NCBI RefSeq assembly: GCF_000514815.1
Contig: NZ_KI911473.1
Span: 24,578 to 88,577 of the forward strand
DNA length: 64,000 nucleotides
Source: Salinispora fenicalii
Lineage (GTDB): Bacteria; Actinomycetota; Actinomycetes; Mycobacteriales; Micromonosporaceae
Reading direction: 5' to 3'
The position numbers were made by a program, and so were the translations under genes. The notes below the pieces were generated by a model. That model was not told the origin of the DNA. It made no database searches and worked only from the letters and a program-made list of their open reading frames with translations. Within the stretch, counting starts at the first letter, position 1, and each line of letters begins with the position of its first letter. Shown here piece by piece: positions 19,560 to 28,023 of the stretch.

Positions 19560-20069
19560 TCAACCCCGGCCGCCTGCAGCGACGCGCTGCTCGTGACGAC
19601 TGAGAATCTTCGGCATCTCGGCGCTGACGAACCTCAGGAACCTTTCCAGGTTGCGCAGCCGCCGTAGCCGTTGCTCCGGCTCGTCGCGCAGAGCGTCGAG
19701 ACCGGCAGCGGCGACGCGATGGAAGTCGTCGAACTCCGCGAAGATGCCCATGACCTTCGGCCCCCAGCTGTTCTCCCGCAGCCAGACGACGTAGTCCTCC
19801 TCGTCGAGCTTGCCGTCACGCTCGAAGACGCTGACCGGATCACCGTCGGGCGTGAGCTGGTCGACGATCCGGTCGACCTCCTCGCGGGAAACGCCGAGAG
19901 CGGCCACGATCTGCGATGCCGCCTGCCGGGGAGGGTCGCAGATCATGAGCCATCCGACGACCCGGCCACGGTCGTGTGGCATACCGTCGTTGTCGTAGTA
20001 GTACTGTGCGACTTCCTCGACGAAGGCGCGTTCCTCGTCGGTGGGCGGCGTCACGGCTTGCGTCGTCAT
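19560..20069 (-). CDS. GbsR/MarR-like winged-helix regulator (promoter-distal copy)
   Basis: 169-residue protein resembling the GbsR/MarR-like helix-turn-helix group. Residues 15-75 hold the predicted winged-helix core (GWLMICDPP, then the SQIVAALGVSREEVDRI recognition-type segment); the C-terminal half is helical and charged. It is clearly paralogous to the next gene upstream (shared ISDPP/ICDPP, ERAF/ERTF and final helix). The ATG has AAAGGAC about seven bases upstream. It ends 19 bp before the PfaD gene, so it is first or second in the PKS operon. The role is inferred to be pathway regulation; no ligand can be read from sequence. Confidence 0.75.
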   Translation of the reverse strand: MTTQAVTPPTDEERAFVEEVAQYYYDNDGMPHDRGRVVGWLMICDPPRQAASQIVAALGVSREEVDRIVDQLTPDGDPVSVFERDGKLDEEDYVVWLRENSWGPKVMGIFAEFDDFHRVAAAGLDALRDEPEQRLRRLRNLERFLRFVSAEMPKILSRHEQRVAAGGRG

Positions 20070-20092
20070 CTCATTGTCCTTTCGTGAACCGG

Positions 20093-20584
20093 TCAGGCCG
20101 GAGTGGGCTCGGCGGACTGTTGCTGCCACCGGCGGCTCATGTCGGCCAGGTCGGGCACGATGCTGGAGAACAGCTCCTCGATGTCGGCGACGCGTCGCCT
20201 CCGTTCGGTTGAAGCGTCGTCGAGGACGCGTAACCCGTGCCGGAAGATTTCGAGGTACCGTGGCCAACTCGCGAAGGTGTGCGACACGACCTTGGTGTAG
20301 CCGTCCTCGACCAGGCGGTACCGGCGAGGCTGGCCGGGTTCGTCGATCTCCTCGTAGAGCTCGACGAGGACGAGTTGCTCGATGAGCTGCTCGATCTCCT
20401 CTGGCTTGATCTCCAGAACGGCGCAGATGTCGTCGATGCTCTGTTCCGGGGGGTCAGAGATGATCATCCAGGCCATCGTTCGTGCCTTCGGCCAGGTGAG
20501 GCCGTGCGCCTCGTGGTAGTGGGTGGCGACGCCGTCGATGAACGTCCGTTCCGCCGCCGTCAGAGTGGTGTTGGTGTCCGTCAC
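20093..20584 (-). CDS. GbsR/MarR-like winged-helix regulator (promoter-proximal copy)
   Basis: 163-residue GbsR/MarR-like protein and first gene of the leftward PKS operon. The core WMIISDPPEQSIDDICAVLE matches the paralogue's helix-turn-helix region, followed by an acidic wing (YEEIDEPGQPRRYRL) and a helical C-terminus. The start is GTG with a near-perfect AGGGAGGA seven bases upstream. The gap to the paralogue is 23 bp. Two related regulators in tandem could form a heterodimer, but that is inference. Confidence 0.75.
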   Translation of the reverse strand: MTDTNTTLTAAERTFIDGVATHYHEAHGLTWPKARTMAWMIISDPPEQSIDDICAVLEIKPEEIEQLIEQLVLVELYEEIDEPGQPRRYRLVEDGYTKVVSHTFASWPRYLEIFRHGLRVLDDASTERRRRVADIEELFSSIVPDLADMSRRWQQQSAEPTPA

Positions 20585-20683
20585 GGGGACGTCCTCCCTG
20601 CGCCTTGGGATATCAGGAGTGGGTTCGTGGAGCGACCACGCTCCGGACCAGCCTCTCCGACGCGGGGATCAGACACCCCCGGG

Positions 20684-20721
20684 ACAACCCCTAGCAACAA
20701 CCCTAGGTGATGAAATTTTCA
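20684..20721. promoter_or_regulatory. direct repeats plus palindrome upstream of the PKS operon (putative operator)
   Basis: Two direct repeats, ACAACCCCTAG (20684-20694) and ACAACCCTAG (20697-20706), are followed directly by the palindrome TGAAATTTTCA (20711-20721). The cluster lies about 100 bp upstream of the GTG of the leftward operon and 330 bp before the rightward YczE-like gene. It is the only AT-rich patch in the region. Dyad elements of this size suit MarR-type dimers; no -10/-35 pair is clear. Confidence 0.4.
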
Positions 20722-21053
20722 CAACTGGCGACCGTTGCGAGTCGCGCAGGCTCAGTGGCTGGGACCAGCCGAAGAAGGGCTCACCTGACACCCCGGACCA
20801 TCGGGCACGGCAATTCCATCAATAGCGATCTTGCTGACACGTGCGGCAGAATCCGGACCGCGCGAGCGCGCTTCGACGCGATCGTCCCATCGCGACCACG
20901 TTCGGCCGATCACCGCGCGACAGCTGCGTGTCGACTCCAAACAGGGGCGGCCACCGCCACCTGGACGCGTATTACCGAGGCGCCGGACGCCTCCCCCCAC
21001 GACGCCACGAACCGCCGTGTCAGGCGCACCGCCCCCGACAATCGGAGACCTCG
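20722..21053. other. divergent intergenic region without a convincing gene
   Basis: About 330 bp between the putative operator and the YczE-like start. Long open frames cross it on the plus strand, but their translations are low-complexity Arg/Pro/Ser text without a family signature and look like chance extensions of the downstream frame. It presumably carries the rightward promoter and 5' leader. Confidence 0.5.
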
Positions 21054-21711
21054 ATGCCCGCCGCCCCCGTCCGCCCCGCCGTCGACAAGGCCCTCCCTTA
21101 TCTCATCGGCTGCTTCTTCTTCTCGCTGGGCGCGTACTTCTTCATCGCTTCGCACCTCGGCACCGACCCGCTCGATACGTTCGCGATCGGCCTGCTGCCT
21201 CACATACCGGCGACGATCGGCATCGCGCAGGCCGCCGTCGCGGTCACCTGCGTGTCCATCGTCGCCGTATGGACACGTCGCCGTCCGGCTCTCCCCGCTG
21301 CTGACGTTCTTCCTCTGCGGCAGCGTCATCGACGTCCTGCTGACCCTCGACCCGGTTCGTCTTGCTCCGACACCCGCAGCGGCGTTGCTCGCGGCGGGCA
21401 CCACGTGCTGCGCATACGGTTCGGCGCTGATCATCATGAGCGGGTTCGACATCCGGGCGATGGACCTTCTCGCGATCACCATGGTGGAGCGATGGCGGTG
21501 GCCGTTCTGGTTGGCGAAGGGCGTGCTCGAACTGACCCTGCTCGCAGCGGGATGGCTGATGGGCGATCCGGCTGGGGTGGGGACGCTCTGCTTTCTGGTC
21601 GGCGTCGACCTGCTGATCCAGCCGCTGATGTGGCTAAACGCCACCGTTCTGCGGGTGCGGAACCTGGGGCTGCCACCGCACCTGGCCCCGACCGGCAGTG
21701 GCCTCACGTGA
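21054..21711 (+). pseudogene. YczE-like integral membrane protein, frameshifted
   Basis: The ATG at 21054, seven bases after GGAG, opens a protein whose first part (LIGCFFFSLGAYFFIASHLG, LGTDPLD) matches the start of the YczE family. Near 21270-21295 the match jumps to the +1 frame and continues with LLTFFLCGSVIDVLL, SALIIMSGFDIRAMDLL and GWLMGDPAGVGTL to the TGA at 21711. Together the halves make a normal-length, roughly 218-residue, five- to six-helix membrane protein. One extra base (or a two-base loss) breaks the gene, unless it is a sequencing error. In Bacillus subtilis yczE lies beside sfp and is reported to be needed for bacillaene, another trans-AT product, so the neighbourhood is suggestive. 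Confidence 0.8.
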
Positions 21712-21743
21712 CGTCACAGACCGAACGGGAAGGGTCAAGTTCT

Positions 21744-21764
21744 CCGAGTTTTCTGAAACCTCGG
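21744..21764 (+). promoter_or_regulatory. inverted repeat upstream of the third GbsR/MarR-like gene
   Basis: CCGAG (21744-21748) and CTCGG (21760-21764) flank TTTTCTGAAAC. The dyad lies in the 83-bp gap between the YczE-like gene and the regulator start, and a TAGAGT that could be a -10 element follows at 21765-21770. Probably an autoregulatory operator; no binding evidence. Confidence 0.35.
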
Positions 21765-21794
21765 TAGAGTGTGGGAGGAGAGAACGGGGGCACG

Positions 21795-22256
21795 ATGACG
21801 ACGGAGGCTCGCGATGCGGCCGAGCGACTGGCACTCACCCTGACCAAGGGGGGCATGCAGCGCATGCTGGCTCGGGTCCTGGCGGCGCTGCTGTTCGCCG
21901 AGTCGGAGACCGTCACCGCCGGCGACCTGTGCCAGTGGCTGCAAGCCAGCTCGGGCACCGTCTCCATGTCCGTGAAGGCACTGTCGTCCGTCGGCTTGAT
22001 CGAACGCGTGCCGGTCCCTGGCAGCCGTCGCGAGCACTTCCGCTTCCGCGACAGCGCCTGGGCCATTCTGATGTCCAGCCAGAACGAGGTCGTCAAGGCC
22101 ATGCAGGAGGAGGCGGAGCGCGCCATAGAGGCCGTCGGGGCAGACACCCGGGCCGGCCAGCGGCTGCGTGAGATGCACGACTTCTACAGCTATCTGATGA
22201 CCGAGCTTCCGGCGGTGATCGATCGCTGGCACGCTAGCCGGCGGCCCACCGGCTAG
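21795..22256 (+). CDS. GbsR/MarR-family transcriptional regulator
   Basis: 153-residue winged-helix regulator. Residues about 20-85 contain the DNA-binding core (LARVLAALLFAE, VTAGDLCQWLQASSGTVSMS recognition helix, then a RREHFRF wing); the helical C-terminus would dimerise. The ATG at 21795 is preferred because it follows a GGGGG run; an in-frame GTG at 21771 would place the start on top of the candidate -10 element. It differs from the two regulators of the leftward operon but has the same fold, giving three such proteins around one promoter region. It may control the YczE-like gene or the PKS operon. Confidence 0.8.
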   Translation: MTTEARDAAERLALTLTKGGMQRMLARVLAALLFAESETVTAGDLCQWLQASSGTVSMSVKALSSVGLIERVPVPGSRREHFRFRDSAWAILMSSQNEVVKAMQEEAERAIEAVGADTRAGQRLREMHDFYSYLMTELPAVIDRWHASRRPTG

Positions 22257-22258
22257 CG
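22232..22258 (+). repeat. 10-bp inverted repeat over the stop codon of the regulator
   Basis: CGCTAGCCGG (22232-22241) and CCGGCTAGCG (22249-22258) are perfect arms around a 7-nt loop; the TAG stop at 22254-22256 lies in the right arm. There is no T-run after it, so it is either an mRNA 3'-end stabilising hairpin or a protein-binding dyad. A true terminator follows 60 bp later. Confidence 0.6.
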
Positions 22259-22319
22259 GATCCGGCGCCTACGGCACGAACGCTCGGCGCTTCGAGTTCC
22301 GGCATGTCTCGCGCCATTT

Positions 22320-22373
22320 CGCCCTGCCCGGTTTGCCAAATATGGCCGGGCAGGGCGATCTCTTTCTTTTTAC
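22320..22373 (+). terminator. rho-independent terminator
   Basis: A perfect 12-bp stem, CGCCCTGCCCGG (22320-22331) with CCGGGCAGGGCG (22346-22357), and a 14-nt loop are followed by a T-rich tail TCTCTTTCTTTTT. It ends the rightward transcript of the GbsR/MarR-like gene and insulates the LAL regulator. Confidence 0.9.
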
Positions 22374-22833
22374 ATATACCTTCCTCTAAATGGGGTTGCG
22401 GTGATGCGGGGATCTCCGCATACTATCGAGACTGGTGTGCCGGGAAGTCTGGTCGGCGTCTTATTGTCACGCGCAAAGGACCTGACATGGAACGGCAAAA
22501 TGCCGCTAATCCCCCAGCCGCCATACGAAAATTGCAGTGCACGAGCCACGCCGTGACGTCCGCGCGCCGGCCGATCGCTTCCGCGGCGGGGCCGCCTCTC
22601 AGCAAGCCGCACGCGTCGCACCGCGGCACCACACCAGCCCTCCTCACGTGCTGGCCACCGACCCCCGGGACATCCGGCACCTCCGCCGTTCCGACGGCCG
22701 ATCGCCCCCCGTGACCTCTTCCATGCCCAAGGGACAGTCGCACTCCGCCGGCCGCGAAGGCCGCATGGCGGACGCCGCAGCGACCTCGCCGATTGGTCGC
22801 ACCACCTATCGATGGACACCTCGGGGGGGACAC
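22374..22833 (+). other. long leader/promoter region of the LAL regulator with a possible small ORF
   Basis: The first 160 bp are notably AT-richer than the neighbours and are the likely promoter region. An ATG at 22487 with AAAGGA seven bases upstream opens a 75-codon frame to 22714 (start MERQNAANPP); its later residues are Ser/Pro/Thr-rich without a family match, so it may be a leader peptide or chance. The LAL frame itself is open from 22537, but codons before 22834 encode Arg/Pro-rich text with no domain. Confidence 0.35.
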
Positions 22834-25662
22834 GTGCCACATCACCGCACGATCCTGCACGGCCGTGAAGACGCACTTCGCATTATCGATGAATTTCTTA
22901 CGGATGTGGGAAGCGGCACCGGGCGGGCCATCGCCTTCGAGGGGAATGCAGGAGTCGGCAAGTCGGCGACACTACGCAAGCTACGCGAAGACGCTCAACA
23001 CAAAGGACTTCAGATCCTTCGCGCGCGCGGCACGGAATTGGAATGTGATTTCCCCTGGGGCGTGGCGCGGCAGCTATTGGAATTCTGCAGTGACATCACG
23101 GCGCCCGATCAGAGATTCGCCGTACTGCGCGGGCCGGCAGAGCTGGCGAGCGAGTTGCTGTCGCAGAAGGTCCCCGAGGCGCCTAGAACGCTCGAGTTGC
23201 ATCCCACCGTGCACGGTCTGTACTGGGTCTGCCGCAATCTGTCCCGCCGACGGCCCTTGGTGATCGTGGTTGACGACGCCCACTTCGCGGATATCGAGTC
23301 GCTCAACATGCTGGCCTACATAGCCAACCGGCTCGAAGACGGAAGCATCGGCCTCGCGTTCACCACCGGCCCTCTCGACGTGATCCATCGGGGTGAGTTG
23401 GTCGCGGCGGTGGCGACCGGACCCTCCGCACGGCTGGCGCGGCTGGGAACACTCGACGTCGACGCCATCGGCGCATTGATCATGGAACACTTCGAAGGCG
23501 TCCATACCGAGCCCGAATTCGTAGAAGCCTGCTACGCCCTGTGTCAGGGCAACCCCCGCTTCGTGAAGGAAATCCTCGCCGAGGCCGTGACTGCTGGGAT
23601 CAAACCCACTGCCGAGGATGTCGGGAATCTCTACGACGTCGCTCCACGACGTATCACCGTGCACGTGCTGCACCGGCTCAACCGCCTCGGGCCGCTCGTG
23701 CGCCGCGCCGCGCAGGCCGTAGCCGTTCTCGGGCCGGACGCGGACGCCCGACGCTGCGCTTCGGTCGCCGAGATGAACACCTCCACGTTCACCGGCGCGG
23801 CCAGAACCCTCATCGACGAGCAGATCCTGCACGCTGCACTGCCGTTCGCCTTCTCTCATCCAGTCATCCAGTCAGTCGTCTACGACAGCCTCACGCCGAA
23901 GCAACGACACACCGCTCATCATCTGGCCGCACGTGCGCTCAGCGGCACCGGTGGAAGCCTGGCCACAGTCGGGGCGCATCTGCTGCGCACTCTGCCCGGT
24001 GCGGATCGTTGGGTCGTCGATATGCTTGCCGCCAGCGCGGCGGACGCCACCTGCCGAGGGCTCCCCCGTCAGGCCGCGGCTCTCCTGCGTCGAGGTCTCG
24101 CCGAGCCACCGAACGACACCGTGGCCGCAAGGGTGCTCGTCGATCTCGCAGCCGCCGAGCTGTGCTCCGGTGACAGCGCTGCGCTCAGCCATCTGTATGA
24201 AGCGCTGCAGCACCCCGCCGATGAGGATCTACACCATCGTGCTCGTCTACTGCTCGCCGGGGCTCACCTGGCCCAGGGCCGCTACGACGCCTGCCGCCGG
24301 ATCGTCCACCAGGGTCTGCAACGAGGCCAGTCGGCACAGCACACCGTATTCCAACGGCTACGCGAATTCTCGGCTGCTCTCGACGACCTCACCCCTCGGC
24401 CATCCGCCGGCGACGCACCAGAGCCAACGCCGCCGCGACGCGGACCCGCACTACGGGCCCTACGAGGGCTGGGCAGCGGTATGAACGCCGCGCGGGTCAG
24501 AGTTCTGGCCGAACTAAGCCTTCGTCCTACCAAACCCCAGACGGGGCTTGACCATCCCTTACCCGAGGTCTGCCTCGCCGCATGGACACTGTGCCAGGCA
24601 GGTCAGCCCCTGAGGGCGGATGCTGTGCTGCGTGGCCCCGCAGGCCAGGCACGTGCCGCCGGTTGTCTGCTGACCGCGCAGGCAGCAACGGCGGTCAGTG
24701 CCCTCGCCGCTCTAGACCTGGGAGAGCTCGCAACGGCAGAGACACTCGCATCGCGAGTCCTTGCCGACTTCTCGCACGACACCCTCGTCACGCCAGCCGT
24801 ATGGCTGGCAGCCTCGACGGCTGTCCAGGTCCTGATCGAGCTCGACTGCCCGGCTCGGGCGCAGACCGTGCTGGACTCTCTGCTCCGCGCCGGCGGCCCG
24901 CCCGATGCGGCGTTCTGCGATCAGCTCGCCGTAGCGCGAGCAGCACTCAAGATCAGCCAAGGGAAGGTGCAAGCGGGCACGTCAGAGTTGCTCAAGGTCA
25001 GAAAGGCTGCCATCGATCGTTGCTGGCACCATCCCGGGCTCACCGCGCAGTACATCGTTCCACTCACCGAGGGCCTGATCGCCACAAGCCGTGAGCGGCA
25101 AGCGGACCTTGTCACCGCTGAGGAGCTACTCCGCGCGCGCAGATTCGGGGCACCCCGGCCGATCGCCGCCGCGCTACGGGCACGAAGCCGGGTCTTGCCA
25201 CCGCACCAGGCGATGACGGACCTGCAACATGCTCACGACCTGATGGCCACGACGCCATACCGGCTGGATCAGGCCAAGATCGAGGTGGACACGGGCACCC
25301 TGTTGCGCCGGACGGGACGACGCACCGAGGGCCGAGAGCGTCTGCTCCATGGCTTGGTGGGTGCTGAGCGATGCGAGGCGACGGCCTTGATCGAAACCGC
25401 CCGCAGCGAACTCCGCCTGGCCGGCGCCCGCGCGGCGACCGCAACCACCGCCCAAGTACTGACCCCTGCCGAACAGCGGGTCGTCGCCAAGGCGAGCGAA
25501 GGCCTGACCAATCGCGAAATCGCCAAGACGCTTTTCGTCACCGTCAAGACCGTGGAATGGCACCTCGGGCAGGCATTCCGCAAACTGGGCATCCGACGTC
25601 GCAGCGAACTGGCGCAAGCACTACCCGACGTGCCCGTCGGCAGTGACAAGAAAGCCGGCTGA
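22834..25662 (+). CDS. LAL-type (large ATP-binding LuxR-family) transcriptional regulator
   Basis: About 942-residue STAND-type regulator, the class that often activates actinomycete polyketide clusters. Residues 9-45 give the family start (HGRED) and Walker A GNAGVGKS (37-44); Walker B VIVVDDAH is near 143-150. The middle 500 residues are helical repeat-like. The C-terminus (about 876-930) is a LuxR/GerE helix-turn-helix (LTPAEQRVV, TNREIAKTLFVTVKTVEWHL). The GTG at 22834 is chosen because GGGGGGA lies five bases upstream and it leaves the normal short lead before HGRED; in-frame ATGs at 22723 and 22765 are alternatives. It is transcribed alone. Activation of the neighbouring PKS operon is inferred from family and position. 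Confidence 0.88.
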   Translation: MPHHRTILHGREDALRIIDEFLTDVGSGTGRAIAFEGNAGVGKSATLRKLREDAQHKGLQILRARGTELECDFPWGVARQLLEFCSDITAPDQRFAVLRGPAELASELLSQKVPEAPRTLELHPTVHGLYWVCRNLSRRRPLVIVVDDAHFADIESLNMLAYIANRLEDGSIGLAFTTGPLDVIHRGELVAAVATGPSARLARLGTLDVDAIGALIMEHFEGVHTEPEFVEACYALCQGNPRFVKEILAEAVTAGIKPTAEDVGNLYDVAPRRITVHVLHRLNRLGPLVRRAAQAVAVLGPDADARRCASVAEMNTSTFTGAARTLIDEQILHAALPFAFSHPVIQSVVYDSLTPKQRHTAHHLAARALSGTGGSLATVGAHLLRTLPGADRWVVDMLAASAADATCRGLPRQAAALLRRGLAEPPNDTVAARVLVDLAAAELCSGDSAALSHLYEALQHPADEDLHHRARLLLAGAHLAQGRYDACRRIVHQGLQRGQSAQHTVFQRLREFSAALDDLTPRPSAGDAPEPTPPRRGPALRALRGLGSGMNAARVRVLAELSLRPTKPQTGLDHPLPEVCLAAWTLCQAGQPLRADAVLRGPAGQARAAGCLLTAQAATAVSALAALDLGELATAETLASRVLADFSHDTLVTPAVWLAASTAVQVLIELDCPARAQTVLDSLLRAGGPPDAAFCDQLAVARAALKISQGKVQAGTSELLKVRKAAIDRCWHHPGLTAQYIVPLTEGLIATSRERQADLVTAEELLRARRFGAPRPIAAALRARSRVLPPHQAMTDLQHAHDLMATTPYRLDQAKIEVDTGTLLRRTGRRTEGRERLLHGLVGAERCEATALIETARSELRLAGARAATATTAQVLTPAEQRVVAKASEGLTNREIAKTLFVTVKTVEWHLGQAFRKLGIRRRSELAQALPDVPVGSDKKAG

Positions 25663-25982
25663 GAGGATCCGGTTCGGACGGTTTCCCTTTGGTTGGTCGC
25701 CATGCCTTTCGTGATGCTCGCCTGAGAAGTTTGTTCGACCACGCAGGCCTGCCGGTGCCCGGTGAGGCAGCCACAGCGTGAGCCGGGGTGTACCCAACGG
25801 CGCCGTCGGCCACCTGGCGGAAACTGCTGACCACCGGCCCGGCACCCCACCGCCGTAGCCCGCTCCGGTCGACTGGCCGCCGTCCACCGGCGCCCGTCTG
25901 TGGCCATGCGGCCAGCCGGAAACGTGCTTCTCCGGTTGGCGTTAGCTCGGTAGGATCTCCGGCGATCAAGGGGGATGGAACG
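25663..25982. other. intergenic region, no gene seen
   Basis: 320 bp between the LAL regulator and the next rightward operon. Frames crossing it give no recognisable protein. It probably contains the promoter of the downstream two-gene operon; no clear terminator hairpin with a T-run is visible. Confidence 0.5.
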
Positions 25983-27992
25983 GTGGGCGATTTCCAGCAG
26001 TTCGTGACGGATGCGACTTCGCGTCTGTCCACGATGTCCAGGGGTGAGTTGTACGTCGTCGGCGACGGTCTCGACCGGGACTCACTCTGGCTCACCTATC
26101 TCGAATCCTTCCCCGTCGGCACCAATCTGCGGTTCCGTGAGCGGTCCGCGTACGACTGCTCGACCTGCCGCGGTTTCATCAAGCACTTCGGCAACGTCGT
26201 TGAGATCCACGACGGGCGGGTCCGCACCGTCTGGTCCGAGGTGTCGGCCTCCGACCCGGACTTCTCCGTCGTCGCCGCCGCTCTGGACGAGTTTGTTCTT
26301 TCGCTGCCGTTGTCCACCATCTTCCGGTCCACTCAGGCGCAGTACGGGACGAAGACCACCCGAACGCTGCGCGACGGCCAGGTCGAGGTGTGGCACCACC
26401 TGCACGGCCAGGTGGACAAGCGCCATCGCATCGAAGACGTCGGCGCGGCACAGGGCAACTTCAACGCTGCGGTGCAGGTCTTCCAGCGTGGCCTGGCCGA
26501 GCTGACCCAGCACGCTCTGGACACCATCGTCGACCTTATCGACGACAACGTTCTCTACCGCGGCACGGAGCATCGTCGGGCGGTGACCGAGTTCCGGTCG
26601 CTGCGGAACCGGTGGACGCAGGCGACCGACCAGCAGGCCTTCGTCTTCGCCAACGCCATGAACCCGGCGGCCCGGTTCCGCAACACGGTGATCGGCACCC
26701 TCGTCCAGGACCTCTCCGCGGGCGTCGACCTGGAGCAGGCGGTCCGGTCGTTCGAGACGAAGGTGGCACCGCAGAATTACCAGCGCCCCAGGGCGTTGAT
26801 CACCCCGGCCATGGTCAAGGCTGCCATGAAGACCATCGACGAGTTGGGCATTGAGGAGTCGTTGCAGCGACGGTTCGCCCGGCTTTCCGACGTGTCGGTC
26901 ACCAACGTGCTGTGGGTCGACAACGACACACAGCCGTGGATGAAGGACGGCATCGCAGGGCTGCTCATGCAGGCAGTCACCACCAGGTCGGCAGGTGCGG
27001 GCCTTCGGGAGGCGAAGCCGGAGGAGATTCCCGTGGTCTCCTTCATGAAGGACATCCTGCCCGCTGCCGCGACCATCGACCTGTGGGTGGCCAACAGCCA
27101 CGAACCGCACCTCGTCAGTCTCACCACGGGCCGGCATCCGGCCGCCCCGCGGCTGTTCACCTGGGACAACGATTTCGGCTGGTCCTACAACGGCAACGTC
27201 ACCGACTCGATCAAGGAGAAGGTCAAGCGGGCCGGCGGTAACGTCACTGGCAAGCTGCGGGTGAGCCTGTCCTGGTTCAACCACGACGATCTCGACCTGC
27301 ACGTGTTCGAACCCAACGGCGACCACATCTGGTACAGAGAAAAGCGCAACAAGCTGGACGTCGACATGAACGCGGGCGGAACGCTCTCCCGCGAGCCGGT
27401 GGAGAACGTCACCTGGACCGACCGTGTCCCCGACGGTGAGTACCGGATCGAGGTGAACCAGTACCACAAGCGGGACAGCACCGACGTCGGCTTCGTGATC
27501 GAGACTGAGAACAACGGGAAGATCGAGCATTACAGCTACGAGCGGGCGGTCGGCCACAAGGAAACCGTCGAGGTAGGCCGGATGACGGTCGCCGGCGGGG
27601 TAATCACTGCTTTCCGGCCAGGTAAGGGCATGCAGCCGGGCAGTGCGAGCAAGGAGTTGTGGGGCATCACCACCGAACAGTTCGTGCCGGTGTCCACCAT
27701 CATGTACTCGCCGAACTACTTCGACGCCAGCGAGGTCGGCAACCGGCACTACTTCTTCATCCTGAAGGGGTGCGTGAACGACCAACCGACGCGGGGGATC
27801 TACAACGAGTTCCTCCGCGGCGACCTGCAACCGCACCGCAAGGTGTTCGAGGTTCTCGGCGACCGCACCAAGTGCGAGCCGTCCCCGGATCAGCTGTCCG
27901 GCCTCGGCTTCAGCTCCACGGTCCGCAGCTCTGTGATCGCCAAGGTGACCATGACCGGCGGCCGGCGCCGTCTCATCAGCATCCAGTTCTGA
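25983..27992 (+). CDS. unassigned 669-aa protein with a YfaP/DUF2135-like C-terminal domain
   Basis: The function is not recognised. The start is GTG with AGGGGGA seven bases upstream; the frame opens 195 bp earlier but that text is low complexity. The N-terminal quarter has a CSTC pair inside DCSTCRGFIKHFGN. The middle is helical. The stretch starting LRVSLSWFNHDDLDLHVFEP (about residues 415-425 onward) resembles the YfaP/DUF2135 beta-sandwich (DLDLHV, then a DMNAGG turn), usually an extracytoplasmic or carbohydrate/protein-binding module. No signal peptide or membrane helix is evident. It is followed 31 bp later by a small gene in the same direction, so the two form an operon. The tail (YSPNYFDASEVGNRHYFFIL) is highly ordered and unlike neighbouring genes, suggesting acquisition by transfer. 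Confidence 0.8.
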   Translation: MGDFQQFVTDATSRLSTMSRGELYVVGDGLDRDSLWLTYLESFPVGTNLRFRERSAYDCSTCRGFIKHFGNVVEIHDGRVRTVWSEVSASDPDFSVVAAALDEFVLSLPLSTIFRSTQAQYGTKTTRTLRDGQVEVWHHLHGQVDKRHRIEDVGAAQGNFNAAVQVFQRGLAELTQHALDTIVDLIDDNVLYRGTEHRRAVTEFRSLRNRWTQATDQQAFVFANAMNPAARFRNTVIGTLVQDLSAGVDLEQAVRSFETKVAPQNYQRPRALITPAMVKAAMKTIDELGIEESLQRRFARLSDVSVTNVLWVDNDTQPWMKDGIAGLLMQAVTTRSAGAGLREAKPEEIPVVSFMKDILPAAATIDLWVANSHEPHLVSLTTGRHPAAPRLFTWDNDFGWSYNGNVTDSIKEKVKRAGGNVTGKLRVSLSWFNHDDLDLHVFEPNGDHIWYREKRNKLDVDMNAGGTLSREPVENVTWTDRVPDGEYRIEVNQYHKRDSTDVGFVIETENNGKIEHYSYERAVGHKETVEVGRMTVAGGVITAFRPGKGMQPGSASKELWGITTEQFVPVSTIMYSPNYFDASEVGNRHYFFILKGCVNDQPTRGIYNEFLRGDLQPHRKVFEVLGDRTKCEPSPDQLSGLGFSSTVRSSVIAKVTMTGGRRRLISIQF

Positions 27993-28023
27993 TTCGTCAC
28001 CCAGACACCCGAGAAAGGCCACT

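Noticed and set aside
20707..21053. Upstream extension of the YczE-like frame
   Set aside because: Low-complexity Arg/Pro/Ser translation without RBS; the family start and RBS are at 21054.
22537..22833. N-terminal extension of the LAL regulator
   Set aside because: About 100 residues of Arg/Pro/His-rich text precede the normal family start; GTG at 22834 has the best RBS.
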